Source of the DNA: Albibeggiatoa sp964388965
GTDB taxonomy: Bacteria; Pseudomonadota; Gammaproteobacteria; Beggiatoales; Beggiatoaceae
DNA length: 64,000 bases
Reading direction: 5' to 3'
Assembly: GCA_964388965.1 (NCBI GenBank)
Contig: CAYMCP010000006.1
Coordinates: 10,580-74,579 of the forward strand
Shown here: positions 19,191 through 29,293 of the stretch, piece by piece
Position numbering within the stretch: position 1 is the stretch's first letter
Layout of the letters: every line of letters starts with the position of its first letter
The notes under the pieces: generated by a model
Databases searched by the model: none
What the model was told of the DNA's origin: nothing
Seen by the model: the letters and a program-made list of their open reading frames with translations, nothing else
Position numbers and translations under genes: made by a program

Positions 19191-20243
19191 ATGAGTTTTG
19201 GCTTACTACTTATTTTATGCGCATTTTTGCTTTCATGGGGATTAACTGCCTATTTGCCACGTTTTGCGCCCCAACATAATTTAATTGACGCACCAAATGA
19301 CCGCTCATTGCACACCCAGCCCACGCCAACTATTGGTGGTGTAGCAATGCTTTTCTCCCTAGTTATTAGTATATTACTCGCCAGTTTATGGATGCCAACA
19401 TTATTAAGCGTTCTCCCACACCAATTTTGGCTACCTTTACTGTTCATTGCGACGATTTCGTTTATAGATGATTGTTGTTCAGTACCAGCAGGATTACGCT
19501 TATTCGTGCATTTTATCGCCGCAGTCTGGCTATTATCATTAGTTGAGCAAATGCCGATCTGGATTCAATGTATTTCATTGCCGATGTTCGCAATAACGTT
19601 ACCGCCTTTTTTAAAATTTCTCATTTCTGTTTTATTTATCATGTGGATGGTCAATTTATACAACTTTATGGACGGAATGGATGGTTTTGCAGGTGGTATG
19701 GCAGTGATTGGGTTTGGTACGTTGGCAATTTTAGGTGCGCTGATGGGAGCAGATGAATTCGTTTTAGTAAACAGTTTAATTGTTGCGGTATCTCTTGGAT
19801 TTTTAATACTTAATTTCCCACCAGCAAAAGTATTTATGGGTGATACCGGTTCATCTAGTTTGGGTTATTTAGCTGCTTTAATGAGTCTATGGGGAGCCGC
19901 TTGGGGCTTGTTTCCTGTCTGGATTGCTGTATTAATTTTCTCACCTTTTATTGTAGATGCTTCTGTTACGCTTATACGACGCTTTTTAAATGCAGAAAAA
20001 ATCTGGGAAGCACATAAAACGCATTATTATCAACGTCTAGTGCAATTAGGCTGGGGACATCGTAAAACTGTTTTATGGCAATATGGATTGATGCTAGCGT
20101 GTAGCCTTTCTGCAATTATAGCTGTGCATGTTACTTATTTCTGGCAATCAGTTATTCTTATCAGTTGGTGTGTAATTTATTTTTTATTAGCACTAAAAAT
20201 CAAACAGTTAGAGAAAAAATCCAAAATTATAAACTTGTGTTAG
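19191..20243 (+). CDS. WecA/WbpL-like UDP-sugar:undecaprenyl-phosphate sugar-1-phosphate transferase
   Basis: This 350-residue polytopic protein (about 11 helices) belongs to glycosyltransferase family 4 with MraY and WecA. It attaches a sugar-1-phosphate such as GlcNAc-1-P to the lipid carrier at the inner membrane, the first step of O-antigen or other surface glycan synthesis. Key motifs are the N-terminal DRSLHTQPTPTIGG, IDDCCSVPAGLRL, the catalytic NLYNFMDGMDGFAGG and FMGDTGSSSLGY. The WbpL-like start suggests O-antigen or capsule rather than peptidoglycan. No other glycan genes are adjacent. Substrate sugar is unknown. Confidence 0.87.
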   Translation: MSFGLLLILCAFLLSWGLTAYLPRFAPQHNLIDAPNDRSLHTQPTPTIGGVAMLFSLVISILLASLWMPTLLSVLPHQFWLPLLFIATISFIDDCCSVPAGLRLFVHFIAAVWLLSLVEQMPIWIQCISLPMFAITLPPFLKFLISVLFIMWMVNLYNFMDGMDGFAGGMAVIGFGTLAILGALMGADEFVLVNSLIVAVSLGFLILNFPPAKVFMGDTGSSSLGYLAALMSLWGAAWGLFPVWIAVLIFSPFIVDASVTLIRRFLNAEKIWEAHKTHYYQRLVQLGWGHRKTVLWQYGLMLACSLSAIIAVHVTYFWQSVILISWCVIYFLLALKIKQLEKKSKIINLC

Positions 20244-20333
20244 ATTGATAGCGTTTTATTGATCTAACTGATTACCTGTAAAATAACATGCACTTCTAAT
20301 TAGGCGTATTTTTTCAGATTTTGAGTAGATGCG

Positions 20334-22127
20334 TTACGCTTGAATAATATCGCGTCCATCTTTCAAAGCCTCTGACCAAGAATTAATTAAACTCGCGCAT
20401 TTACGCAAATGTTTGCCATAACTCTCGCTCCAATCTTCTAAGCCTTGCATCAAACTATCATTTGACGGATCGCCAACCATTAAGCGCACTTTTGTTAAAA
20501 CCTGTTGCATCAATACAATATCTAACGCATCCCAAGTTGAACTTAAATCGAGTTGTTCTAAAAAATCAATGCAACGTTTTAATGATTCCGCCGCCCGTAA
20601 TGAAAACATCGCTCCTTTGTATTTTAATAATGCATCCAATTCCTCAATTGCCATAATTTGCGGTTCTTCTAAATATAACCGTACCCGCTCCAAAATATTA
20701 CGCGCCTCAAAACTCAATTCTACGATTGAAGCGCGATCTAAAACACGCGGTGATAATGATAATGTTGTGTGATCATTATTAATAGTCGCAACGAAGCGTA
20801 CCGCAGGCGTAATAAATACTTTACTAGCATTACCTGCCATGCCGCGAATGCCTTTACCACCTAAATCTAAAGTGCGTAATTTCTCTTGATCATCTGGATA
20901 TTGAGAACGTACCAAAATATCCGCAAACCAATATTCAGGCTGACTTAGATTAAATTCTTCAAAAATGACAAGATAAGTTCGGCGATCATTTCTACGCCAA
21001 GCGACCTCTGCTTTACATAAAAATTTAGTAAATTCAGTTGGTTCAAACTCATTACTGATAGGATTTACATAACCTAATAAATCTTCACGTCCCCGCCACG
21101 TCGAGCCGACTGAAACAATCAATTTACGTTCAGTATCATCAGTTAAATCAATGGCTAAGGTACTTTTACCTACACCGGGATTACCCGTTAAGATTAAAAT
21201 ATTTTTTGTCAATGAAACCGTTGTAATTGAATCTAAAATATCTCGACCGTAAGCATTTTTGATTTTTTCTTTGATCGAATCCTTTTCAACTAGGGGAAAC
21301 GTCGGCGGTAATAATTCTGGACTTTTGGGACGGGTTAAAGCAGTTAAGGTATTTTGTGCTTTCTTGACATCGAGATTTTTTAAACCATCAAAAGGACTCT
21401 GATTACTACTTGGTATTGGCGTTGAGGCGACAGTACGAGTTTGTGATTTTGAAATGATTTTATTTTGAATAGCTTGGGCGGTATCGCGTGAAATTTCAAA
21501 CCATTCTGGTAAATGCGAGTGAAAATAAGCAAATCGTTCTGCATCTTCTTCTGAATACCAATTAGGGTTTGGACTGCTTGCCTGTTCTGCTGCTTTTTCA
21601 AACATATTTTCAACTGCTACCCGATTCACTTCTTTCAGATAAACGCCACCAATAATACTTTTATAGTAAACCGTTAATACATAGGGCTGTTGAAAACGCA
21701 CCCAACCATCCAGATAAGGCTCAATTTTCCATAACGTTTTAAATTCATTAATTTTTTGTGGATAAACTTTTTTGACTCGGTAAGCACCAAATACATAATC
21801 TTTTGGTCTTGTTGCAATTTCATTAATTCCTCTTGGCTCTTGGAAGCGTTTACCCCAAAATAGCAAAATTTGATCGTTTAGTGCCTCTGGATAAGGCTCT
21901 AATAGCCAACCAATACCTAAATCATCTATCAAACAGTAAGGATTTCCTTCTTCAAAAACATGGATGTGATAACATCTTGGGTCACCTTGTTGACAATAAT
22001 CAGCGCGAAATTGTTGTTTAGCCGAACAATTCCATGTTTCGGCATTCAGACAAATACTGCCATCCCAACCTCTCCGATGTGAATTAATTGTACAACCTAA
22101 TGCGTTTCCAACCGTTATATAACTCAT
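20334..22127 (-). CDS. McrB-like AAA+ ATPase, orphan
   Basis: The 597-residue protein has a C-terminal McrB-type AAA+ domain: Walker A ILTGNPGVGKSTLAIDL (about 316), Walker B LVIFEEFNLSQPEYW (about 389) and a sensor region VRFVATINNDHTTLSLSPR. In McrBC such motors translocate DNA with a McrC nuclease, and related AAA+ proteins act in other defence systems. The first 230 residues are not a family I know. They begin GCTINSHRRGWDGSICLN and have conserved-looking Cys, His and Trp residues that could bind metal. No mcrC or nuclease gene is next to it; the neighbours are a convergent glycosyltransferase and a divergent SCP2-like gene. Confidence 0.8.
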   Translation of the reverse strand: MSYITVGNALGCTINSHRRGWDGSICLNAETWNCSAKQQFRADYCQQGDPRCYHIHVFEEGNPYCLIDDLGIGWLLEPYPEALNDQILLFWGKRFQEPRGINEIATRPKDYVFGAYRVKKVYPQKINEFKTLWKIEPYLDGWVRFQQPYVLTVYYKSIIGGVYLKEVNRVAVENMFEKAAEQASSPNPNWYSEEDAERFAYFHSHLPEWFEISRDTAQAIQNKIISKSQTRTVASTPIPSSNQSPFDGLKNLDVKKAQNTLTALTRPKSPELLPPTFPLVEKDSIKEKIKNAYGRDILDSITTVSLTKNILILTGNPGVGKSTLAIDLTDDTERKLIVSVGSTWRGREDLLGYVNPISNEFEPTEFTKFLCKAEVAWRRNDRRTYLVIFEEFNLSQPEYWFADILVRSQYPDDQEKLRTLDLGGKGIRGMAGNASKVFITPAVRFVATINNDHTTLSLSPRVLDRASIVELSFEARNILERVRLYLEEPQIMAIEELDALLKYKGAMFSLRAAESLKRCIDFLEQLDLSSTWDALDIVLMQQVLTKVRLMVGDPSNDSLMQGLEDWSESYGKHLRKCASLINSWSEALKDGRDIIQA

Positions 22128-22396
22128 AAATGACTATTTCCTTTAGTTTTTATGTTAAAATTTAATCTAAGATAAATACGAAATCAGATTAGCCTGTTAA
22201 AATGCCTACTAGACGCTCTGTTATGCTTATTGCTATATTGCGTTCCGTTGCATTGTAAGTACAAAAATGCAACCATTTACAAAGCCTAACAGCTTACCAG
22301 AAAAGACAGTGTTAGGGAAAAGTCTTTATAAATTTACATTGGTTTGGCAATATAATATCCAAAAAAGCCGCCAACAACTTTTTTATAGGAGGAATT

Positions 22397-22798
22397 ATGG
22401 CTGAATTATTTTCAGTAGATTGGATGAAAAGCTATCAGAATGAGTGGAATAGTGAACCAGAATTGTCTGGTGCATTAGCTGAAATCAATTTTTCATCTAC
22501 TATCGGTTATGGTTTTATCGGAGATGCTGATCCAACTGGTGTGTTGGTCATCGAAAACGGTAAAGCGATTGATGCAGGTGAATATAATGGTCAACCTCTA
22601 AATTGGGATTTGCGTGCAACAAAAAGTAGTTGGGATACGTGGATTGAAAAAGGTCTCGGTATGGCAGGTCTTGGTATGGCGTATGTTGGTGGAAAATTAA
22701 AATTCCAAAAAGGCGACTACAAAGCAATGATCAAAGACCCCCGTATGGCAGGTCCTTTCGTGAAAAGTTTTTCAGTCATGGGTAAAGTTTCTGTTTAA
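22397..22798 (+). CDS. SCP2 sterol-binding-domain-like protein
   Basis: This 133-residue protein resembles single-domain SCP2 proteins: an N-terminal region with DPTGVLVIENGKAIDAGEY, a central LRATKSSWDTWIEKG, and the C-terminal KLKFQKGDYKAMIKDPRMAG that forms the lipid-tunnel part of the fold. SCP2 domains bind lipids or acyl chains. There is no signal peptide. A strong AGGAGG ribosome-binding site precedes it by 5 bases, suggesting high expression. It stands alone between the divergent McrB-like gene and the RND operon. Confidence 0.6.
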   Translation: MAELFSVDWMKSYQNEWNSEPELSGALAEINFSSTIGYGFIGDADPTGVLVIENGKAIDAGEYNGQPLNWDLRATKSSWDTWIEKGLGMAGLGMAYVGGKLKFQKGDYKAMIKDPRMAGPFVKSFSVMGKVSV

Positions 22799-22810
22799 TA
22801 CTTTTGATTT

Positions 22811-22931
22811 TTTAGATGTGGTCATCATGACACTTTCGATTGCCGTAAACTGAATCTTTGGAATCCGTTAGAAAGTAAAATTCTGCATAAAAATTTTGGT
22901 TTACTAGGTCGAAATATTGTCCACATCTAAA
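22811..22931. repeat. Inverted repeat with 11-bp perfect arms
   Basis: TTTAGATGTGG at 22811-22821 is exactly complementary to CCACATCTAAA at 22921-22931, enclosing 99 bp without a gene. It lies between the SCP2-like stop and the RND operon and could be a long terminator-like hairpin or a small non-autonomous element. Confidence 0.4.
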
Positions 22932-23048
22932 TTTTAATTAACAAAGCTTATAGCTAAAAAAAAAATTCAATTATTAACTAGTGGACAATTCTTTGTAATT
23001 CCTTTTGAATACACTCCGAACTCACTCTTAAACTAATGGACCTAAACA

Positions 23049-24200
23049 ATGCTGAAATATTTACTGCAAACGATTTTATTATCTATTCTAATTATAACGT
23101 ATTCAGTAAAGGCAACCGAAAGCTATGAAATCGAAGAATTATCTATCGGTACGACGGTGACTTTAGGTGGTACTGTTATCCCATACAAGGAAGTGACTTT
23201 ATCGGCACAAATACCAGGGCGGGTAGAGAAAATAGCAGGTGAGGAGGGAGATAAGTTTGCAGAAAACGCTGTATTAGTCAAAATTAACGATGCTGTATTG
23301 CGTGCTAAGCGTCGTGCCGCAGAAGCTGCATTCTATCAAGCTGACGCGTCGTTGCGAAATGCTAATATTCAATATTCAAGAGAATTATGGTCGCCTGATT
23401 CGCCACAAAAATCTGCACCCGGTGGTATGGGCTTGCCGTTCATGTTCGATCAATTTTTTACTCAGCCTATGTCAGACATTATCGGTCGTAGTGATACAGG
23501 TTTAGATCGTCAAGCTGATTTACATAGTTTTGGCTCGCAAATCGAGCAAGCGCGTAGTGCTTTAATGCAGGCACGTTCGCAAATTGAACAAATTGATGCC
23601 TCGTTACGTGATGCCCTAAGTAAAGCACCTTTTAATGGAGTAATTATTCGCAAATTGATCGAAGAGGGTGATACCGTACAACCGGGAATGCCTTTAATTG
23701 AATTTGCTGATACTGAATTTTTACAAATTAAAGTTGATGTACCTGCGCGTTTGGTTGCAGGTTTGCAAAAAGGTGCGACTGTACCCGCTAAATTAGATGT
23801 ATCAGATACACCCGTGTTAGCGCGTGTAGCACAAATTTTCCCGACTGCTGACCCAACGCTACATACCGTGACGGTGAAATTTGATTTGCCAATTGGTACG
23901 CAAACAGGTCCTGGTCAATATGCTGAGGTTGAAATCCAAGATATAACTGTGCCCGCGCAAAATACGCCTGTTATTCCGCGCGAGGCTATTGTTTGGCGTG
24001 GAAGTCTGCCCGGTGTCTACGTGTTAGTGGAAAGCGACGGGGAAATAAAACGCCAATTGCGTTTAGTACGGCTTGGGCGTGATATTGATCAAACGCTTGT
24101 TAGTGTTTTAAGTGGAGTATCCATTGGTGATAAAGTAGAATTAAATCCTAAACCTGTTGCCAGTTCTGGCTGGTCTCCTAAGTCTTCTCATAAAAAATAA
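23049..24200 (+). CDS. RND efflux membrane fusion protein (periplasmic adaptor)
   Basis: This 383-residue protein has a signal peptide (residues 1-22), the biotinyl-lipoyl-like half LGGTVIPYKEVTLSAQIPGRVEKI (read as two adjoining pieces), a helical hairpin region with Ala-, Gln- and Arg-rich helices, the second lipoyl half APFNGVIIRKLIEEGDTVQP, and a beta-barrel domain. It is the adaptor linking an inner-membrane RND pump to an outer-membrane channel. The pump gene follows 24 bp downstream in the same operon. An insertion GLPFMFDQFFTQPMSD in the hairpin is unusual. No TolC-type gene is nearby. Confidence 0.9.
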   Translation: MLKYLLQTILLSILIITYSVKATESYEIEELSIGTTVTLGGTVIPYKEVTLSAQIPGRVEKIAGEEGDKFAENAVLVKINDAVLRAKRRAAEAAFYQADASLRNANIQYSRELWSPDSPQKSAPGGMGLPFMFDQFFTQPMSDIIGRSDTGLDRQADLHSFGSQIEQARSALMQARSQIEQIDASLRDALSKAPFNGVIIRKLIEEGDTVQPGMPLIEFADTEFLQIKVDVPARLVAGLQKGATVPAKLDVSDTPVLARVAQIFPTADPTLHTVTVKFDLPIGTQTGPGQYAEVEIQDITVPAQNTPVIPREAIVWRGSLPGVYVLVESDGEIKRQLRLVRLGRDIDQTLVSVLSGVSIGDKVELNPKPVASSGWSPKSSHKK

Positions 24201-24224
24201 CCACTAATCGAGAATAAATCTGTT

Positions 24225-27200
24225 ATGGCCGACCAAAATAATCAGCAATCGTTAGGCGTTGCAGGACAAATGGCACAGAGTTTTATTCACTCGCCATTGT
24301 CTCCACTGCTTTTTATCGCTATGTTCTTCATGGGTTTGATGGGCTTAATGTTGACTCCACGTCAAGAAGACCCGCAAATTTCAGTGCCGATGGTGGATGT
24401 TTTTGTCCAATATCCCGGTGCCTCCTCGCAACAAGTCAGCAGTCTTGCAATTGATCCTTTACAACGGATTATGAGTGAGATGCCCGGCGTTGAGCATGTA
24501 TATTCTGCATCGGAGCACAGTCAGGGTATGGTGACGGTGCAATTTTACGTGGGTGAGGAATTGGAAAAATCTGTATTCAAAGTCCACGATAAATTGCAGT
24601 CTAATTTGGATAAGATACCGCCCGGTGTGCAAATGCCGCTGGTTAAACCTAAAGGTGTGGATGATGTCCCGATTGTCACTTTAACGTTATGGTCTGAGGA
24701 CGTAGACGATGGTGCATTGAGGACTTTAGCGTTAGACGTGATGCACGGTTTAAATCAGATTGAGGCTGTAGGACAAAGTTTTATTGTTGGTGGGCGTGAG
24801 GAACAGGTGCGCATTGAAGTGATGCCAGAGCGTTTGTCTGGATATAACTTGAGTATTGGTCAAATTGCGCAAACGATTCAAACTGCAAATAGTGAGCAAC
24901 GTGCTGGTTATATTGAAGCAGGAGATGGACATTTTACTGTTTATACGGGGTCGTTTCTGCGTACTGCATACGATGTCGAACAATTGGTTGTTGGCACATA
25001 TCAAAATCGGGCAGTACATGTGCGTGATGTAGCGAAGGTCATTAAAGGACCAAGCGAAACGACTCAAATTGTTAATTATTTTTCTGGTCCCGCTTATGGC
25101 TATGAGCAAGCCGTTATACATGGTAATTTTTTACAAGAATTGTGGGGAACAGTAACCCATAAACACGCTTATGATAAAGAGGCAGTACCATTAAAAGAAA
25201 TTCATGGCGCACCGGCTGTGACAATTGCCGTGTCGAAAAAAATTAGTACCAACGGGGTAACAGTCGCTAATGAAGTGTTAGAGCGAATTGAAAAATTAAA
25301 AGGTGTCGTTATCCCAGATAACGTTGAGGTAGAGGTGACGCGAAATTACGGCAAGACGGCGAAAGATAAAGTTGATAGTCTGATTTTAAAACTTTTTATT
25401 GCAACAGGTGCTGTGACACTCTTAGTTTTATATTTTTTCCGCCACATAGGTTATCAACCTGCATTTGTAGTAACAGTCGTTATTCCCGTCGTTATTTTGA
25501 TTACTGTATTTTCAGCATGGATTTTGGGTTTTACTATTGACCGCGTCAGCTTATTTGCGCTGATTTTCTCGATTGGTATTCTAGTAGATGATGCAATTGT
25601 GGTGGTAGAAAATATCTATAGGCGTTGGCTAATCAACGAAAATACCGATACTGAAACCGCAGTAGATGCTGTGCGTGAAGTGGGTAATCCAACCATTTTA
25701 GCAACTTTTACCGTTGTTGCTGCTCTGTTACCAATGGGTTTTGTCTCTGGCATGATGGGACCTTACATGGCACCTATTCCGGTGTTAGGTTCTGTAGCAA
25801 TGATATTTTCCCTAGTTGCAGCATTCGTTTTTGTGCCCTGGATTACAATGCGGGTCAAACCGTCCATGTCTACTTTGATGGAAGCAGAAAAAGTAGAACA
25901 TAAAGAAAATGAGCAATGGGAACGTTTTTACCGCAAAATCATTCCAACCTTAGCCAACAAGCCTTTGTTTGGTTTTGGCTTTCTAATAGCGTTGGTTTTC
26001 TCTTTCTTTTTAGCGATCAGTATGTTTTATACCACTGATGTTGAAGTGAAAATGTTGCCATTGGATAACAAGCCAGAATATAACGTATACGTGGACATGC
26101 CAGAAGGTACAGCACTACCCGTTACCGCTAATTTAGTGTATCAAATGGCAGAAAAATTACGTGAAATTCCCGAAGTGACTGCAGTACAAACTTATGTTGG
26201 TACGTCGCAACCTTATGATTTTAATGGTATGGTACGACATTATTACTTGCGTGGTAAGCCCTGGCATGGTGACATTCAAATTCAATTAGTTGACAAAGGT
26301 TTCAGAAAACGTAGCAGTCACGAATTAGCGACTGAAGCACGGCAAATACTACAAACATTGGTCAAAGAGCAAAATAGTCAGGCTAAATTTACTGTCGTTG
26401 AGATGCCGCCAGGTCCACCCGTATTACAAGCGGTCGTTGCAGAGGTTTATGGTCCGGATGATGCGACACGTCGTGACGTAGCAAAACAATTAACAAATTT
26501 CTTTGAACAGTCTGAAATTATTGATGACGTTGATAATTATATGGCTGAACCGTATTCAATTTGGAAATTTGAAGTAAGTACTGAAAAAGCAGTGCGCAAA
26601 GGTATTAGTGTTGATACGATTAATCAAAATTTGATGATGGCATTAGGGGGATTTAAATTAGGTGATATTAAACAAGGTGTTGGTTTAGAGCCGACCTATA
26701 TTGTGATTCAAGTACCATTACATGTGCGTGCTCGGTTAAGTCATCTGTATGATCTACCGATTCCAAATCAGCAAGGTCAGACAGTCGCTTTAGCGGAATT
26801 AGGACGTTTCGTTACTGCACAGCAAGACCCTATTATTTATCAGAAAGATTTGCGACCGGTCGAGTATGTGGTAGGCGATTCGGTAGGCGAATTTTTAGGT
26901 GATAATAAATATCGTTTAGGTGCGCCGATTTATGGCATGTTAGAAGTCGAGACGATGTTAAAAGATTATAAAACCCCTGATGGTGTAGACTTATCTACCA
27001 ATGACTGTTGGTATACGTTGGGTATTATTCCGTTATGTCAACGTTACTTAGGTACACCAACAACAACCGCATCCGGTTTTGAATGGGCTGGCGAATGGAC
27101 AGTAACTTACGAAACTTTCCGCGACATGGGAATTGCGTTTGCTGTTGCATTGGTGTTGATTTACATACTAGTTGTATGGTTGTTTGGCAATTTCACCGTA

Positions 27201-28633
27201 CCACTCGTGATTATGGCACCGATTCCATTAACCCTACTAGGTATCGTGCCCGGTCACATGTTATTAGGCGCGTCTTTTACTGCAACATCTATGATTGGTT
27301 GGATTGCCTTAGCTGGTATTATCGTGCGTAACTCTATTTTATTAGTGGATTATTCCATTTCGGAATTGCGTCAAGGTACACCATTAGAGGATGCAGTTAT
27401 TTTGGCTTGTAAAACCCGTACTCGTCCCATCATGATCACTGCTTGGGCACTTGTTGGTGGCGGGATGGTGATTTTATATGATCCCATTTTTCAAGGCATG
27501 GCGATTTCATTATTATTTGGTGTGATGGTTTCGACCGTATTAACGTTGATTGTCATTCCCTTGGGTTGTATTAGCGTAGGTGAAAAAGTATTGTTATCAG
27601 GCAGTACCGGCGGACCACCTGACACAGTGGTAGAATCACATAACGAGTCCAACAATCGATCTGAAAAAATACAATCAACTGACAATTCAAGCTCAATTTT
27701 TAGCACGATTGGTAATGTGTTGAGTATGATGTTTTACATAGTACGCGGTTTATTGATGTTATTGTGGATGGGTATTGTTGCTTTATGGAATAAATTTTTT
27801 GGTAAAGAGGAATATCGTCAGGAAGAGGAAACTGTCGCACAAGCTGTATCAAAGACACCGACGGATGAAGGTGTAAAAAAAAAATCGATAACACCTAGCG
27901 TCGTTGGAGTGATTTCTGATCGGACAAGTGAGCCACCGCCGGCTCCGCCTAAGATGATAGCGGAAACACCCAAAACTGAGGAAATCGATAAGCCGGTTGC
28001 GGAAACACCCAAAACTGAGGAAATCGCCAAACCAGTTGCGGAAACACCCAAAACTGAGGAAATCGCCAAACCGGTTGCGGAAACACCCAAAACTGAGGAA
28101 ATCGCCAAACCGGTTGCGGAAACACCCANNNNNNNNNNNNNNNNNNNNNNNNNNNNNNNNNNNNNNNNNNNNNNNNNNNNNNNNNNNNNNNNNNNNNNNN
28201 NNNNNNNNNNNNNNNNNNNNNNNNNNNNGTTGCGGAAACACCCAAAACTGAGGAAATCGCCAAACCGGTTGCGGAAACACCCAAAACTGAGGAAATCGCC
28301 AAGCCGGTTGCGGAAACACCCAAAACTGAGGAAATCGATAAGCCGGTTGCGGAAACACCCAAAACTGAGGAAATCGCCAAACCAGTTGCGGAAACACCCA
28401 AAACTGAGGAAATCGCCAAACCAGTTGCGGAAACACCAGAAAAAGTAGAAAAATCTGAATCTGAAGAAAACACAGAGGATGCTGCTAAGAAACCAACTGC
28501 GAGAGCGAGAAAAACAACACTCAGAAAATCAGCCACGACACACAAGACTGCGGCGAAAAAAACCACCTCTGGGCGGCGAGGTATTCGTCTAAAATCTAAC
28601 TTGAAAAAAGATGACGATAAAGATAAATCATAA
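24225..28633 (+). CDS. RND efflux permease with repetitive C-terminal tail (interrupted by assembly gap)
   Basis: The first 1130 or so residues form an RND proton-driven pump with 12 helices; the TM4 region reads FSIGILVDDAIVVVENIYRR, with the proton-relay Asp pair. After the last core helix comes an unusual tail: a Ser/Asn-rich linker, another hydrophobic helix (MMFYIVRGLLMLLWMGIVAL), then 13-residue tandem repeats VAETPKTEEIAKP, and a Lys/Arg/Thr-rich end stopping at 28633. A 100-N gap (28129-28228) falls in the repeats. With 100 N the frame shifts; reading resumes correctly if the true gap is 23+39k bases. Ends given assume one continuous gene. Confidence 0.85.
27958..28437 (+). repeat. 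39-bp tandem repeat array inside the RND gene
   Basis: At least nine near-identical 39-bp units encode VAETPKTEEIAKP, with single variants such as IDKP in place of IAKP. The array is split by the 100-N gap, so the copy number is unknown. The units are nearly identical at the nucleotide level, which points to recent expansion by slippage or unequal crossover. Confidence 0.92.
28129..28228. other. Assembly gap (100 N)
   Basis: Exactly 100 N, a conventional placeholder for a gap of unknown size, located 16 bases into a 39-bp repeat unit. It reflects failure to assemble the tandem repeat. Confidence 0.99.
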
Positions 28634-28649
28634 TACTTAAAATTACAGG

Positions 28650-28680
28650 CTGATAGTTTTCACAATTATCAGTCTCATTT
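28650..28680 (+). terminator. Possible terminator after the RND operon
   Basis: CTGATA at 28650-28655 pairs with TATCAG at 28667-28672 across an 11-base loop, followed by CTCATTTT. The stem is short and the T-run weak, so this is tentative; the tsaC start follows immediately. Confidence 0.3.
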
Positions 28681-28693
28681 TGGAAATTTTCCC

Positions 28694-29245
28694 GTGTGGC
28701 AATACCAACGCGCAAAGCAAATTTTAAAACAATCAGGTGTCATCGCTTATCCCACAGAAGCAGTCTATGGGTTAGGCTGTGATCCTGATTGCGAACTCGC
28801 AGTACACAAAATTCTCACTTTAAAACAACGTCACTGGTCAAAAGGCTTAATTTTAATCGCCGCTGATTTTGCTCAATTAAAACCCTACATTCTGCCATTA
28901 CATTCCACATTAGAGCAAAACATTTTAGATACTTGGCAACAAAAACAAGTAATTACATGGCTACTTCCTGCGCACCCCAAAACTCCAAAATGGTTGACAG
29001 GAACATCTGATAAAATTGCAGTACGTGTTACACATCACCCGATTGCTGCTAAATTGTGTCATATTTACGGCAAACCACTTGTTTCAACCAGTGCTAACCT
29101 GAATGGAAAAACGCCTGCTAAAACAGCGTTTAAAGTCAGAAAAATGTTTAAACAGCAACTAGATTACATTGTGACGGGAGAAGTCGGTCAACGACAAAAA
29201 CCAAGCGAAATCCGTGACGCTCTAACTCAACAAATATTACGATAA
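28694..29245 (+). CDS. tsaC: Threonylcarbamoyl-AMP synthase TsaC (YrdC/Sua5 family)
   Basis: TsaC makes threonylcarbamoyl-AMP from threonine, bicarbonate and ATP for the t6A37 modification of ANN-decoding tRNAs. The 183-residue protein, with GTG start, has the family motifs GVIAYPTEAVYGLGCD near the N-terminus, LTLKQRHWSKGLILIAADF and the C-terminal PLVSTSANLNGKTPAKT. Length matches the short bacterial TsaC type (about 190) that lacks the Sua5 extension. It follows the RND pump by 60 bp. Confidence 0.92.
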   Translation: MWQYQRAKQILKQSGVIAYPTEAVYGLGCDPDCELAVHKILTLKQRHWSKGLILIAADFAQLKPYILPLHSTLEQNILDTWQQKQVITWLLPAHPKTPKWLTGTSDKIAVRVTHHPIAAKLCHIYGKPLVSTSANLNGKTPAKTAFKVRKMFKQQLDYIVTGEVGQRQKPSEIRDALTQQILR

Positions 29246-29293
29246 CGCCGAATCGTTCAACAAGTCCTGACGCTGCGTAGAACAAGGAAAAAA

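Noticed and set aside
27818..28566. Long minus-strand frames of Trp/Phe/Gln-rich or Ser/Val-rich repeats
   Set aside because: These are antisense readings of the 39-bp repeat of the RND gene; they cross the N gap and have no ribosome-binding site or family match.
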